Assembly: GCA_947176755.1 (NCBI GenBank)
Contig: CAMWRW010000009.1
Span: forward strand, 1 to 47,577
Origin: an uncultured Porphyromonadaceae bacterium
GTDB taxonomy: Bacteria > Bacteroidota > Bacteroidia > Bacteroidales > Muribaculaceae
Reading direction: 5' to 3'
DNA length: 47,577 nt
A model generated the notes under the pieces. The model saw only the letters and a list, made by a program, of their open reading frames with translations, was not told the origin of the DNA and ran no database searches. Made by a program: the position numbers and the translations under genes. This document shows, one piece after another, positions 7,674 to 15,637 of this stretch (its first letter is position 1; each line of letters starts with the position of its first letter).

Positions 7674-9725
7674 ATGGCAACAGGTAAAATTGGGGTGACA
7701 ACAGAAAACATATTCCCCGTAATTAAAAAATTCCTTTATTCTGATCATGAGATCTTCCTGCGTGAATTGGTGTCCAACGCCATTGATGCCACACAGAAGA
7801 TCAAAACGCTTGCCTCCTTTGGAGAGTATAAAGGGGAGCTCGGAAAACTTGATGTCAGGGTTTCGATCGACAAAGAGGCCGGCACGCTGACAATCTCCGA
7901 TCATGGTATTGGAATGGATGCCGAAGATATTGACAAATATATCAATCAGATAGCCTTTTCCGGCGCCGAAGAGTTCCTTGCTAAATATAAGGATACGGCC
8001 AATTCTATTATCGGCCATTTCGGACTTGGATTCTATTCCGCTTTTATGGTGGCCAAGAAGGTGACTATCCGCTCGCTTTCATATAAAGAGGGGGCGAAAG
8101 CCGTCGAATGGGTGTGCGACGGAAGCCCAGAATATGAAATGAAGGAGATAGATAAGGCAGAGCGAGGAACGGATATTATTCTTGAAATTGACGACGATAA
8201 TAAAGAGTTCCTGGAGCCGACGCGTGATATCGCTCTCCTGAAGAAATATTGTCGCTTCCTCCCTGTTCCTGTGATTTGCGGTAAGGAACAGGAATGGAAG
8301 GAGGGAAAGATGGTCGACACTGACAAAGATTTGGTTGTCAACGCAACCGAACCTCTCTGGACAAAGAAACCTGCCGAACTCACGGATGCGGATTATCTTG
8401 AATTTTATCACGAACTTCATCCCGGCGAGGAAGCCCCGCTATTCTGGATTCACCTAAACGTCGATTATCCGTTTAACCTCACAGGGATTCTTTACTTCCC
8501 CAAGGTGAAGACCAATATAGATATTCGTCACAACAGGATTCAGCTTTATTGCAATCAGGTCTATGTTACGGATCAGGTCGAGGGGATAGTTCCCGAATTC
8601 ATGATGCTTATGCAGGGTGTCATTGACTCCCCGGATGTCCCTCTTAATGTCAGTCGAAGCTATCTTCAGGCCGACTCTCAGGTAAAGAAGATATCCGGAT
8701 ACATCTCCAAGAAAGTTGCCGAAAAGCTCAACACGATGTTCCGCGATGATCGTAAGGAGTTTGAAAAGAAATGGACAGATATCGAAGTGTTCATCAAATA
8801 CGGTATGCTGACAGATGAAAAATTCTATGATGCTGCGAAGAAATTTTTCCTCCTGCGGGATGTTAACGACAATTTCTATACTCTTGAGGAGTATCATAAG
8901 CTGGTCGAGTCCACACAGACGGATAAGGATGGTTTCGTGATTTATCTGTATGCCACGGATCCCACTTCCCAGTATGGGTATATCAAGGCGGCTGAGGAAA
9001 AAGGCTACAACGTTCTCCTCATGGATGGGCAACTTGACAGCCATCTTATCCAGATGCTTGAAAGCAAACTTGACAAGATCCGTTTCGTGAGAGCCGATTC
9101 CGACACTCCCGAGCGTCTGATCAATCAGGGAGAGGAACAGGCCTCTAAGCTTTCGAGTCTTGATATTGAACTTCTATCCGGAATTTTCCGTAGTCAGATC
9201 CCCGAAATCAAGGATACCAATTTCATTGTCGAATATGCCGCTCTGGGAGCGGAAAACGCTCCGGCCACAATCACGCAGAATGAAATGATGCGTCGTATGA
9301 AAGATATGGCCGCTCTTCAACCCGGAATGAATTTCTATGGCTCTATGCCTACGATGTATTCTCTCGTGGTCAACACTGACCAACCCGCAGTAAAGAAGAT
9401 TGTCGAGGATGCGCGTGAAGCTCTCGAAGTGGAAGTCGCTCCGTTGATGGCTGCCGTAGAGAACGGCAATAAAGAGGCTGCCGACCTTCGCGCGAAAGTC
9501 TCCGGCGCTAAGGATGACGCAGAGAAAGAAACCTTGAACAAGGATATTTCTGATAAGGAAAAGAGTGTCAATGAAGCCCGCGAGAAAGAAGAAAGCCTGA
9601 TTAAGGAGTATGCCGAGGGTGTCGATACGGTAAAACAGATCATCGACCTTGCCCTCCTCAAGAGTCATCTCCTCAGCGGAGCTTCGCTTGAAGCCTTTAT
9701 CAAACGTAGCGTTTCGATGCTTTAA
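7674..9725 (+). CDS. htpG: Molecular chaperone HtpG (Hsp90)
   Basis: A 683-residue bacterial Hsp90. The N-terminal ATP-binding domain has the helix FLRELVSNAIDATQKIK (residues 28-44; E31, N35 and D38 are the usual catalytic and ATP contacts, with SNAIDA where many Hsp90s have SNASDA), followed by DHGIGM and FGLGFYSAFMVA. The middle domain contains GILYFPK and the catalytic-loop region NRIQLYCNQVYVTD, EFMMLMQGVIDSPDVPLNVSRSYLQ. The C-terminal domain contains a highly charged, probably coiled-coil stretch (about 590-655, KDDAEKETLNKDISDKEKSV) not found in E. coli HtpG but seen in Bacteroidetes forms. It stands alone between two hairpin terminators, so it is probably monocistronic. Confidence 0.97.
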   Translation: MATGKIGVTTENIFPVIKKFLYSDHEIFLRELVSNAIDATQKIKTLASFGEYKGELGKLDVRVSIDKEAGTLTISDHGIGMDAEDIDKYINQIAFSGAEEFLAKYKDTANSIIGHFGLGFYSAFMVAKKVTIRSLSYKEGAKAVEWVCDGSPEYEMKEIDKAERGTDIILEIDDDNKEFLEPTRDIALLKKYCRFLPVPVICGKEQEWKEGKMVDTDKDLVVNATEPLWTKKPAELTDADYLEFYHELHPGEEAPLFWIHLNVDYPFNLTGILYFPKVKTNIDIRHNRIQLYCNQVYVTDQVEGIVPEFMMLMQGVIDSPDVPLNVSRSYLQADSQVKKISGYISKKVAEKLNTMFRDDRKEFEKKWTDIEVFIKYGMLTDEKFYDAAKKFFLLRDVNDNFYTLEEYHKLVESTQTDKDGFVIYLYATDPTSQYGYIKAAEEKGYNVLLMDGQLDSHLIQMLESKLDKIRFVRADSDTPERLINQGEEQASKLSSLDIELLSGIFRSQIPEIKDTNFIVEYAALGAENAPATITQNEMMRRMKDMAALQPGMNFYGSMPTMYSLVVNTDQPAVKKIVEDAREALEVEVAPLMAAVENGNKEAADLRAKVSGAKDDAEKETLNKDISDKEKSVNEAREKEESLIKEYAEGVDTVKQIIDLALLKSHLLSGASLEAFIKRSVSML

Positions 9726-9795
9726 GTTGATTGATAAACCGTAAAGATAAAATTGATGTAATTTCTGACAAAGAAATCAGTCACCGATAAAATTC

Positions 9796-9833
9796 AAAGG
9801 CCGGGTCGGAATCATGATTCTGACCCGGCCTTT
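9796..9833 (+). terminator. Terminator after htpG
   Basis: A near-perfect 38-nt inverted repeat: arm AAAGGCCGGGTCGGAATC and its complement ending in CCCGGCCTTT, with one G-T wobble. It starts 70 nt after the htpG stop. The T-run is only three bases, but the stem is very stable. The symmetry means it could act on either strand. Confidence 0.75.
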
Positions 9834-9961
9834 CTGCGTCATGCAATATTAGCTCTTCTCTTTCTGTTAAGTATGTGTACGAAATTATTTAGGAAGCATT
9901 GTGAAAACCACATCTCCTAAAATCAATCGCGAAAGTCCAATTAATCCCTCAGTTATTAATC

Positions 9962-10252
9962 GTGAAGTCCTTTTTCAAGCGAGTATTTCAGAGAGTCAAG
10001 GAATGGCTTGGCAAACTCTCATTTCAGACAGGCGTGATAGTGTTGCTCTCGTGTATTCCGTTCTACATTCTCTCCTTTGCGCAGATGTTGTTTCCGATAA
10101 GCACTTCGGCCAAGGGAGTCCTTTGGGTAATATTTTTTGGCCTTGCAAAAACTGCCCAATACGGTGGCCTCACCATTCTCGGAGCCGAGGGATTAAAAAG
10201 ATTAAGAGCGCGTTCCTTAAAATTTCGGAGTCGTAGAGGCGACGATTTTTGA
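9962..10252 (+). CDS. Small two-helix membrane protein; C-terminus supplied by a dispersed repeat
   Basis: A 96-residue protein starting at GTG (MKSFFKRVFQRVKEWLGKLSF); no in-frame ATG precedes it. Two hydrophobic segments follow, at about 24-42 (GVIVLLSCIPFYILSFAQML) and about 50-72 (AKGVLWVIFFGLAKTAQYGGLTILGAEG). The pattern of a basic amphipathic N-terminus, two helices and G-A-E-G-x-K-R-L resembles a small conserved Bacteroidales membrane protein of unknown function; I recognise the style, not a named family. The last 15 or so codons (RARSLKFRSRRGDDF) lie inside a dispersed repeat starting at 10202, so the natural C-terminus has probably been replaced or extended. It lies downstream of htpG beyond the terminator. 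Confidence 0.6.
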   Translation: MKSFFKRVFQRVKEWLGKLSFQTGVIVLLSCIPFYILSFAQMLFPISTSAKGVLWVIFFGLAKTAQYGGLTILGAEGLKRLRARSLKFRSRRGDDF

Positions 10253-10299
10253 GCAGATTTTTCGAGTCGAAGAAGGAGCGATGCGAGCATCGTGACTGA
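10202..10299 (+). repeat. Dispersed 98-nt structured repeat, copy 1
   Basis: Begins TTAAGAGCGCGTTCC and shares its first 27 nt exactly with the inverted copy at 11374-11472. It contains two small hairpins, TTCGA-g-TCGAA (10261-10271) and GATGC-ga-GCATC (10280-10291), the second flanked by GGAGC and GTGACTGA. The second copy has a different stem sequence in the same place but keeps the pairing and the flanking GGAGC/GTGACTGA. It overlaps the 3' end of the small membrane protein gene. It may be a REP/MITE-like element or the terminal region of the IS between the two copies. Confidence 0.75.
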
Positions 10300-10457
10300 T
10301 GAGAACTCGGGAAATATGCCAAAAAGCGGCGGACAAAAGCTAATTTATTTCTCGGCTCAATGCGTTTACCGGATATCTTCAAACAATTGTCTGCCCATAT
10401 TCTCGACAGTCCGGTGCCACCAAGATTGACGACACTCGCAATTGGCTGTAGCATTGA

Positions 10458-11269
10458 TTAAAGATAACGTAAAAGCCGGTAGAGGTCAGCGGCAATTGTC
10501 ATATCCGTGCCGGATTGACAGACTCTCTCGTAATTGCGCACAAGACGCCGGCAATTGTCAATCCATGAAAATGTGCACTCTGACACCCAACGCCCTTGTG
10601 TCGGAATGAACAGGGATCTCCCACCGTTGGACTTGGTGCAGGTAAGACCATGCCGTTATTCCGAGCAACACGCATGATGTCATCTCCGCGATAACCCTTG
10701 TCGCCACGTATCTTTTTGAGGGTGGAATATTTGCTTTTGACCTGCGCTATCTTCCCGAGGGTCGCCTTGCCATCGTTGACATTGGCACAGGTGGTGCTGA
10801 CATGAAGAATATTACCTTGACTGTCAGTTATGATGTGTCGCTTGATCCCTTTTATTTTCTTGAAACCGTCAACTCCTTTTATTGAGTCCGACAGGCCACT
10901 GCTACGACCGGCACTGTCGATCAAACAGACAGTCGGATATTCATTTCTCCCCAAAGAGTTGCGGGAATATTTAACGAGAAAGGTGTGAATCCTTGCAAAT
11001 AATCCTTTTGCATTCCAGTATCTCTATTTGGCATAGACCGATTGCTATCGAGGATAAGACTTAGGAAGAAACCGCCATTGACATCCGCTCCGCAACAAAT
11101 AGAAGATCGCTTCCGGAATATGGAAAGTGTTGTATTTCCTTAGGCATTTCATCAATTCCGGAAACGGTCTCTTAAGTTGTCGTCGGATTCTTCTGTCAAT
11201 CCGAGGGATATGAATATGAGCGTTATTATATTCTTTTTCAAAAAACTGCGCAATCTGTAAAAAACACAA
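10458..11269 (-). pseudogene. IS5-family transposase, decayed by two nonsense codons and a frameshift
   Basis: Read on the minus strand, the N-terminal part has the IS5-type domain RPFPELMKCLRKYNTFHIPEAIFYLLRSGCQWRFLPKSYPR, which relatives continue as W-Q-x-V-Y. Here the Trp codon is TAG (11045-11047), and a second TAG follows seven codons later (11024-11026). The frame then resumes with the DDE core: CLIDSAGRSSG (first Asp), GIKRHIITDSQGNIL (second Asp) and IRGDKGYRGD. A frameshift near 10600-10640 moves the end into another frame, which reads GRWVSECTFSWIDNCRRLVRNYE (conserved Glu) and runs to TAA at 10458-10460. The expected full protein is about 270 residues. The gene is clearly inactive. 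Inverted repeats lie outside it on both sides. The 158 nt between the left repeat and the pseudogene (10300-10457) hold no gene that I can see. Confidence 0.88.
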
Positions 11270-11373
11270 TAACTCACATAAAGATAAAACGGATATTCAA
11301 CCTTTACATTATTGCCTTGGGAAAAGAAGTTACCAACCGACTCGCATCCTTGGGTGCCTTTGACTTCTTGCTT

Positions 11374-11472
11374 TCAGTCACATACCCCGGTATGCTCCTT
11401 TCAGCATGAAGCCAAATGCACTCCAAGGCTGCGACCTCTAAGACCCCGAAATTTTAAGGAACGCGCTCTTAA
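11374..11472 (-). repeat. Dispersed 99-nt structured repeat, copy 2 (inverted)
   Basis: This is the reverse-complement partner of 10202-10299, with the outermost 27 nt identical. Read on the minus strand it runs TTAAGAGCGCG, then TTCA-tgc-TGAA, GGAGC, the hairpin ATACC-gg-GGTAT (11382-11393) and GTGACTGA. The lengths of the two copies differ by one nucleotide, although the middle sequences are largely different. The 104 nt between it and the transposase remnant, and the 95 nt between it and the lytTR stop, contain no gene I can support. Confidence 0.75.
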
Positions 11473-11567
11473 AGAATATATGAAGAAACGGAAACGCTGA
11501 CGTCGGATTCCGCGACCAAACGGATGGCTTCTCAAGCCCCGTTCCCCTAATGCGAGGAGTGGGCTGA

Positions 11568-12278
11568 TTAATCCGACTCGACGGCATTTGAACACGGAAA
11601 TTCTTGACCAAGTCTGAGAATAACCCCCTGACGGTAAGATTGACCTATAGGTAGTCGCTTCCCGGCAAGCTCTACGCTTTTCCCGTCGTAGCTCTCAATT
11701 TTTGAGATATTGACAATAAATGACTTGTGAATGCGGAGGAAAGTGTCCGCCGGCAGAAGTCTCTCCATGCGCTTTATCGTCAGTCGCGTCGTGACATTCT
11801 TATCAGCAAGGTGGAGCTTCACATAATCTTTCACGCCCTCTACCATCATTATCCCCGCGACATCAATGTTCACAATCCTTCGGTCGGCCTTGACAGTTAT
11901 CCTCTCCGCGGGAATTCTGTCAAGCGCTCGGACAACACGTTCGACAGCCCGGGCGAATCTGGCCGACTCTATTGGCTTCACAAGATAATCCACGGCATTC
12001 ACTTCGTAGCTCTCCGAAACATATTCGGTGTAGGCGGTCGTAAACACTATCGCTGCTTCTCCGGCCGTATTCAGAGCGAAATCCATGCCGTTGAGGCCCG
12101 GCATTTCTATGTCGAGAAGTATGAAATCAACTCGGTTTGTTTTCATAAATTTCTCGGCCTCGGCGGCTGACGGGAAGGTGCCGACAAGCTGCAGTTCGGG
12201 GCGCGACGACACGAGTTGTTGCATCCCCCGGCGGGCTAACGGCTCGTCGTCTATGATTATCGTGCGGATTGATTGCAT
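11568..12278 (-). CDS. LytTR-family response regulator
   Basis: A 236-residue two-component regulator. The receiver domain (about 1-120) opens MQSIRTIIIDDEPLARRGMQQL, with the acidic pair D10-D11, the phospho-acceptor D56 in FILLDIEMPGLNG, and Lys in VDYLVKP. The C-terminal LytTR DNA-binding domain (about 128-225) contains ITVKADRRIVNIDVAGIMMVEGVKDYVKLHL and the family motif FLRIHKSFIVNISKIESYDGKSVELAGKRLPIGQSYR. LytTR domains bind pairs of about 9-bp direct repeats one helical face apart, and such a pair lies just upstream in the divergent intergenic region. The partner kinase starts 142 bp away on the opposite strand. It probably controls that kinase and the adjacent LRR protein, and perhaps itself. 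Confidence 0.93.
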   Translation of the reverse strand: MQSIRTIIIDDEPLARRGMQQLVSSRPELQLVGTFPSAAEAEKFMKTNRVDFILLDIEMPGLNGMDFALNTAGEAAIVFTTAYTEYVSESYEVNAVDYLVKPIESARFARAVERVVRALDRIPAERITVKADRRIVNIDVAGIMMVEGVKDYVKLHLADKNVTTRLTIKRMERLLPADTFLRIHKSFIVNISKIESYDGKSVELAGKRLPIGQSYRQGVILRLGQEFPCSNAVESD

Positions 12279-12341
12279 ATACAGCGAAATTACCTATTTT
12301 TTCCCAATTTTCATATTCCCCCTCTTGTAAAACCGCAAATT

Positions 12342-12372
12342 GCGACCAACCTCCCGTTTGAAGCGACCAACC
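12342..12372 (+). promoter_or_regulatory. Direct-repeat operator, probable LytTR binding site
   Basis: The 10-mer GCGACCAACC occurs at 12342-12351 and again at 12363-12372, exactly 21 bp apart. That spacing is typical of LytTR-type operators such as those of AgrA and ComE. The downstream repeat ends 26 bp before the -7 element of the kinase promoter, in the usual place for an activator that replaces a missing -33 element. Confidence 0.65.
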
Positions 12373-12398
12373 GTAGTCATCCTTTCGGAATTATTCAG

Positions 12399-12406
12399 TA
12401 ATTTTG
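12399..12406 (+). promoter_or_regulatory. -7 promoter element of the sensor kinase gene
   Basis: TAATTTTG matches TAnnTTTG and lies 14 bp before the chosen ATG. No TTTG is found about 19-20 nt upstream, so the promoter probably depends on the activator bound at 12342-12372. The leader would be only a few nucleotides long. Confidence 0.5.
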
Positions 12407-12420
12407 CAGTCGTATTGACA

Positions 12421-14196
12421 ATGAATGATATTCCCCATATTGCAACATCCTCCCCGTTTAATTCGGAATCTCGAAATCGAACCGACCGACGGGTTTTTAT
12501 CCTGATTGGCCTTGCTTTCGCCTTGATGCAGTGTGGCCCTGTGTTGAGCGCATTCGAATATGCTCCAACTGTCGGACGCATTTCCGACTTTTGGCTTATG
12601 CTCCCTTTTATGATTCTCGCTCTCCTTTGCGTCTGGCTTACATGGAGAGAGGCAGTCCCTCGTCTTCTTAAGAACAGGCGTACGGGAGTATTCGTGGCCG
12701 AAGTCTTCCTGATGGCGTATATTGTCTCCTTTATCGAACTGTTCCTTGTGGATTTTATCTGGACTCGTTGGGGCATCCTTCCTCCGAATCGAAAGATTGC
12801 CATAGGATGGATGTGTCTCAATGCGCTCTCAAATTCACTCATGTTCTTCTTTACCCTAATGTGTCTCGGGCTCTGGCGAGTCTATAGGCAATGGTCGGTA
12901 GCTCTCAAGGAAGAGGAACGTCTTTCCGCGCGCATCAGTGCTTATGTCGCTGAAGTGAAACGTTTGCTTCGCCCCGATGATGTCTGCGATAATCTGCGGC
13001 AGATTGCGCTCACCCTTTCAGAAAATTCAAAAAAGGCAGAAGCGATGATTGTGAAATTATCGAAGGAACTTCGTGAAAGTCTCTATCATTTGCCCCTCCC
13101 GCCCGAAGTAGATGAAGAACCGGTCGCCTTTGGATCTGTATCCGGACTTAACCGCTTCTTAAGTTCGACTAAATTCCGCCCGGCGAGAATATTTCTCTTC
13201 CAGCTCGCTCTTTGGCTTATATGTTTTGGAGCCTTTTTCTCCGGCCCAGATCTGCCCGAATTCAAACCGCGTCTCGGTGGCACTCTGACACTCCTCATAT
13301 TGTTCGAGCTTGTGGCCGCCGCCGATTATTTTATACTTTTCAGAAGATTCCGACGCAATCATAAGCCTCGGCAATTTATATGGGCCTCGGTGATTCTGGC
13401 CCTGTTGGTCGTCCTTCCCCTGCTTGGCGGAAGAATCGCCGCGTTTATCTCACATCCATATAATGGGCTCTATTTTCTTTTGACCACTGTATTGGCCACG
13501 TTGTCATCTCTTGTGATGATGGCCTTCTTTGTAGGCGGTCTGACTGCAATGCTCCTCTATTGCGACTGGTTGAAAGAGAATCGACGGCTGGTCATGCTCC
13601 ACGCCGCCGAGGCCAGACTGGAATATGCTCGGCTTAGAAAACAGATAAATCCTCATTTTCTCTTCAATGTCCTGAACAACGCCGGAATTCTTTCGCAGGA
13701 TGAGCCCCGGATGGCCGCCGATATGCTCCGGCGTCTGGAACAGCTGATGAGAATCCAGTTTGCCGAGTCCGAACGCCAGATGGTCTCTTTAGTCGACACA
13801 ATTGAATTCCTTCAGGCCTATCTCGCTCTTGAAGCTACGCGCCATGATGCTCTGGAATATGAAGTCGTGCTTGCGGGCGACCCGGAGGATATAGAGGTGC
13901 CTTCATTATTATATATTCCCTTTGTGGAGAATGCTGTCAAGTATGCCACGCCCGACAAAGGCCGAAGACTTATTTCCGTAAAGTTTGAAGTCAGCGACCA
14001 CATCATTTCGTTTGAATGCGCCAACAGCTACGATCCCATCTCTTCTCCCGGCTCTTTCAGTCCGGGTGGCCTCGGGTTGAGCAACACTCTCAGACGGCTC
14101 CGCCTTCTGTTTGACGACCGGTTCTCCTACAGTGTCTCCGTCGGCGACGGCCTCTATTTGATGAAACTTGTGATAGATCAAACCCCAATAACATAA
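12421..14196 (+). CDS. LytS/YehU-type sensor histidine kinase with a second, degenerate kinase-like segment
   Basis: The ATG at 12421 gives 591 residues (MNDIPHIATSSPF); the in-frame ATG at 12340 would run through the operator and is unlikely. Two membrane blocks are visible: about 22-165 with four hydrophobic helices, and about 258-385 with several more. The second block is followed by the His_kinase domain: LRKQINPHFLFNVLNN with phospho-acceptor H412, then VDTIEFLQAYLALEATR, the N-box YIPFVENAVKYA and the G-box GGLGLSNTLRRL. After the first membrane block, residues about 165-235 (YRQWSVALKEEERLSARISAYVAEVKRLLRPDDVCDNLRQIALTLSEN) parallel YCDWLKENRRLVMLHAAEARLEYARLRKQINPHFLFN but lack the histidine. 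Divergent from its LytTR partner; the LRR gene starts 4 bp after its stop. Confidence 0.9.
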   Translation: MNDIPHIATSSPFNSESRNRTDRRVFILIGLAFALMQCGPVLSAFEYAPTVGRISDFWLMLPFMILALLCVWLTWREAVPRLLKNRRTGVFVAEVFLMAYIVSFIELFLVDFIWTRWGILPPNRKIAIGWMCLNALSNSLMFFFTLMCLGLWRVYRQWSVALKEEERLSARISAYVAEVKRLLRPDDVCDNLRQIALTLSENSKKAEAMIVKLSKELRESLYHLPLPPEVDEEPVAFGSVSGLNRFLSSTKFRPARIFLFQLALWLICFGAFFSGPDLPEFKPRLGGTLTLLILFELVAAADYFILFRRFRRNHKPRQFIWASVILALLVVLPLLGGRIAAFISHPYNGLYFLLTTVLATLSSLVMMAFFVGGLTAMLLYCDWLKENRRLVMLHAAEARLEYARLRKQINPHFLFNVLNNAGILSQDEPRMAADMLRRLEQLMRIQFAESERQMVSLVDTIEFLQAYLALEATRHDALEYEVVLAGDPEDIEVPSLLYIPFVENAVKYATPDKGRRLISVKFEVSDHIISFECANSYDPISSPGSFSPGGLGLSNTLRRLRLLFDDRFSYSVSVGDGLYLMKLVIDQTPIT

Positions 14197-14200
14197 AGAA

Positions 14201-15637
14201 ATGAGAAATTACTTGAAATTGGCAATAGCGCTGATTCTATTCCTGCCCGCTCCGAAAATTTCTGCGGCGGATTATTCTGACTCGAATTTTGAATATAAGT
14301 ATAACAAAAGTCAGAAATTTGCCCGCGTTGAAAAAGTCAAGAAAAAAACGGCAACCTCCCTTGAAGTCCCCTCGAAGATCACGGTCGATGGTGTCTCTTA
14401 TCCCGTCACGCAGCTTGCCGATTACCTGTTCTCGGATATGGACAAGCTCAAATCTGTCACTCTTCCCTCCTCCCTCCTGGAGATTCGTTCGGGAGCTTTC
14501 TGCAATTGTTTCGAGCTGACATCAATCACGATTCCATCCAAAGTAAAGGAAATTTCCGCCGACTGTTTCTCGATGTGTCTCAAGCTCTCCGAGGTGAATC
14601 TGCCGAAAAACTTAGAGTCAATAGGAGAGGGGGCGTTTATGTATTGCGAAAGCATTGATATCATCAACTGGCCTTCTACCTTGAAAAAAATCGGCGATTA
14701 TGCATTTTATGCAACAAAACTTCCCGCGATGGTGCAACTCCCGGCCTCGTGTGCGGAGATTGGTCAGGAGGCTTTCCGCGGAACGGATGCGGAATGGTTT
14801 CTCCTCCCGGCCAATATGACTTCCATCGGCCGACGCGCCTTTTCCGACAATTTCAAGATGACGGCTGTTAACCTTCCTCAGACCGTAAGCTCGATCGGCG
14901 ATGAAGTGTTTTTCGCGTGCAATGCGTTGACGAGTGTGTCGCTTCCTTCGACGATCGGAAATATCGGAGAAGGCGTTTTCGCAAGTTGCGATCTTCTGAA
15001 TCAGGTGATTTGGTCAACAAACCTTACAAGCGTACCAAAGCGTATGTTCTACCAGTGCGAATCTCTCGAATGGATCACTCTTCCTTCGAATGTGAGCGCT
15101 ATCGGTGAGTCAGCATTCGGAGAATGCTGCGACTTGAAATGGTTCGAGTTCCCCTCGTCTCTCAAAACAATAGGCGACAGGGCTTTTGAATATTGCGGAT
15201 TTGAAGAAATCCGGTTGCCCGCATCCCTCGTCTCTGTCGGAGCCGGGGCTTTCAATAGCAATCATGATGTTCGTGAAATCTATATCCCTCAATCGGTGAC
15301 TTCGATTGGTGCAGACGCCTTTAATAATTCTCCCCATATTGAGCTTGTTAAAGTTGACCGGGCAGTTCCCCCGATTCTCGGCACCAACGGTTTCCATCAG
15401 TACACATATTTCTCCGCCATTCTCAGCGTGCCCGATGATGCTGTAATCTCCTATAAAAAGGCGTCGGAATGGTGTAACTTCGAATATATCAATGAAAATC
15501 CCAATGTTGGCGTTTCTGAAATAAAGGAAGAAGAGAGAAATCCGATTTTCTACGATTTGCATGGACGTCCCCTTTCTCATCCGGCCGGAATTTATATCCG
15601 GCGCGAGAACAATTGTTCAAGTCTTGAAATTCGTTAA
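14201..15637 (+). CDS. Secreted leucine-rich repeat protein (LRR_5, BspA-like)
   Basis: A 478-residue surface protein. The signal peptide is MRNYLKLAIALILFLPAPKISA, with cleavage before ADYSDS. After a short beta region come about 12 LRR_5 repeats of about 23 residues with the pattern (I)P-x-x-(V/L)-x-x-I-G-x-x-A-F-x-x-C-x-x-L-x-x-(V/I)-x-(I/L)-P, running from about 65 to 425. The C-terminus (IFYDLHGRPLSHPAGIYIRRE) has the Y-D-L-x-G-R plus G-I-Y-I form common at the ends of Bacteroidales secreted LRR proteins. BspA-like proteins often mediate adhesion; the ligand is unknown here. The start lies 4 bp after the kinase stop, so the two are almost certainly cotranscribed. The stop codon abuts the stop of the convergent permease gene with no spacer. 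Confidence 0.9.
   Translation: MRNYLKLAIALILFLPAPKISAADYSDSNFEYKYNKSQKFARVEKVKKKTATSLEVPSKITVDGVSYPVTQLADYLFSDMDKLKSVTLPSSLLEIRSGAFCNCFELTSITIPSKVKEISADCFSMCLKLSEVNLPKNLESIGEGAFMYCESIDIINWPSTLKKIGDYAFYATKLPAMVQLPASCAEIGQEAFRGTDAEWFLLPANMTSIGRRAFSDNFKMTAVNLPQTVSSIGDEVFFACNALTSVSLPSTIGNIGEGVFASCDLLNQVIWSTNLTSVPKRMFYQCESLEWITLPSNVSAIGESAFGECCDLKWFEFPSSLKTIGDRAFEYCGFEEIRLPASLVSVGAGAFNSNHDVREIYIPQSVTSIGADAFNNSPHIELVKVDRAVPPILGTNGFHQYTYFSAILSVPDDAVISYKKASEWCNFEYINENPNVGVSEIKEEERNPIFYDLHGRPLSHPAGIYIRRENNCSSLEIR

Noticed and set aside
11312-11500. 62-codon plus-strand ORF reading through repeat copy 2
   Set aside because: Lies largely inside the dispersed repeat, with no promoter or protein features.
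11511-11519. GCGACCAAA, resembling half of the LytTR operator
   Set aside because: Single half-site without a phased partner, near the 3' end of the regulator gene; chance is more likely.
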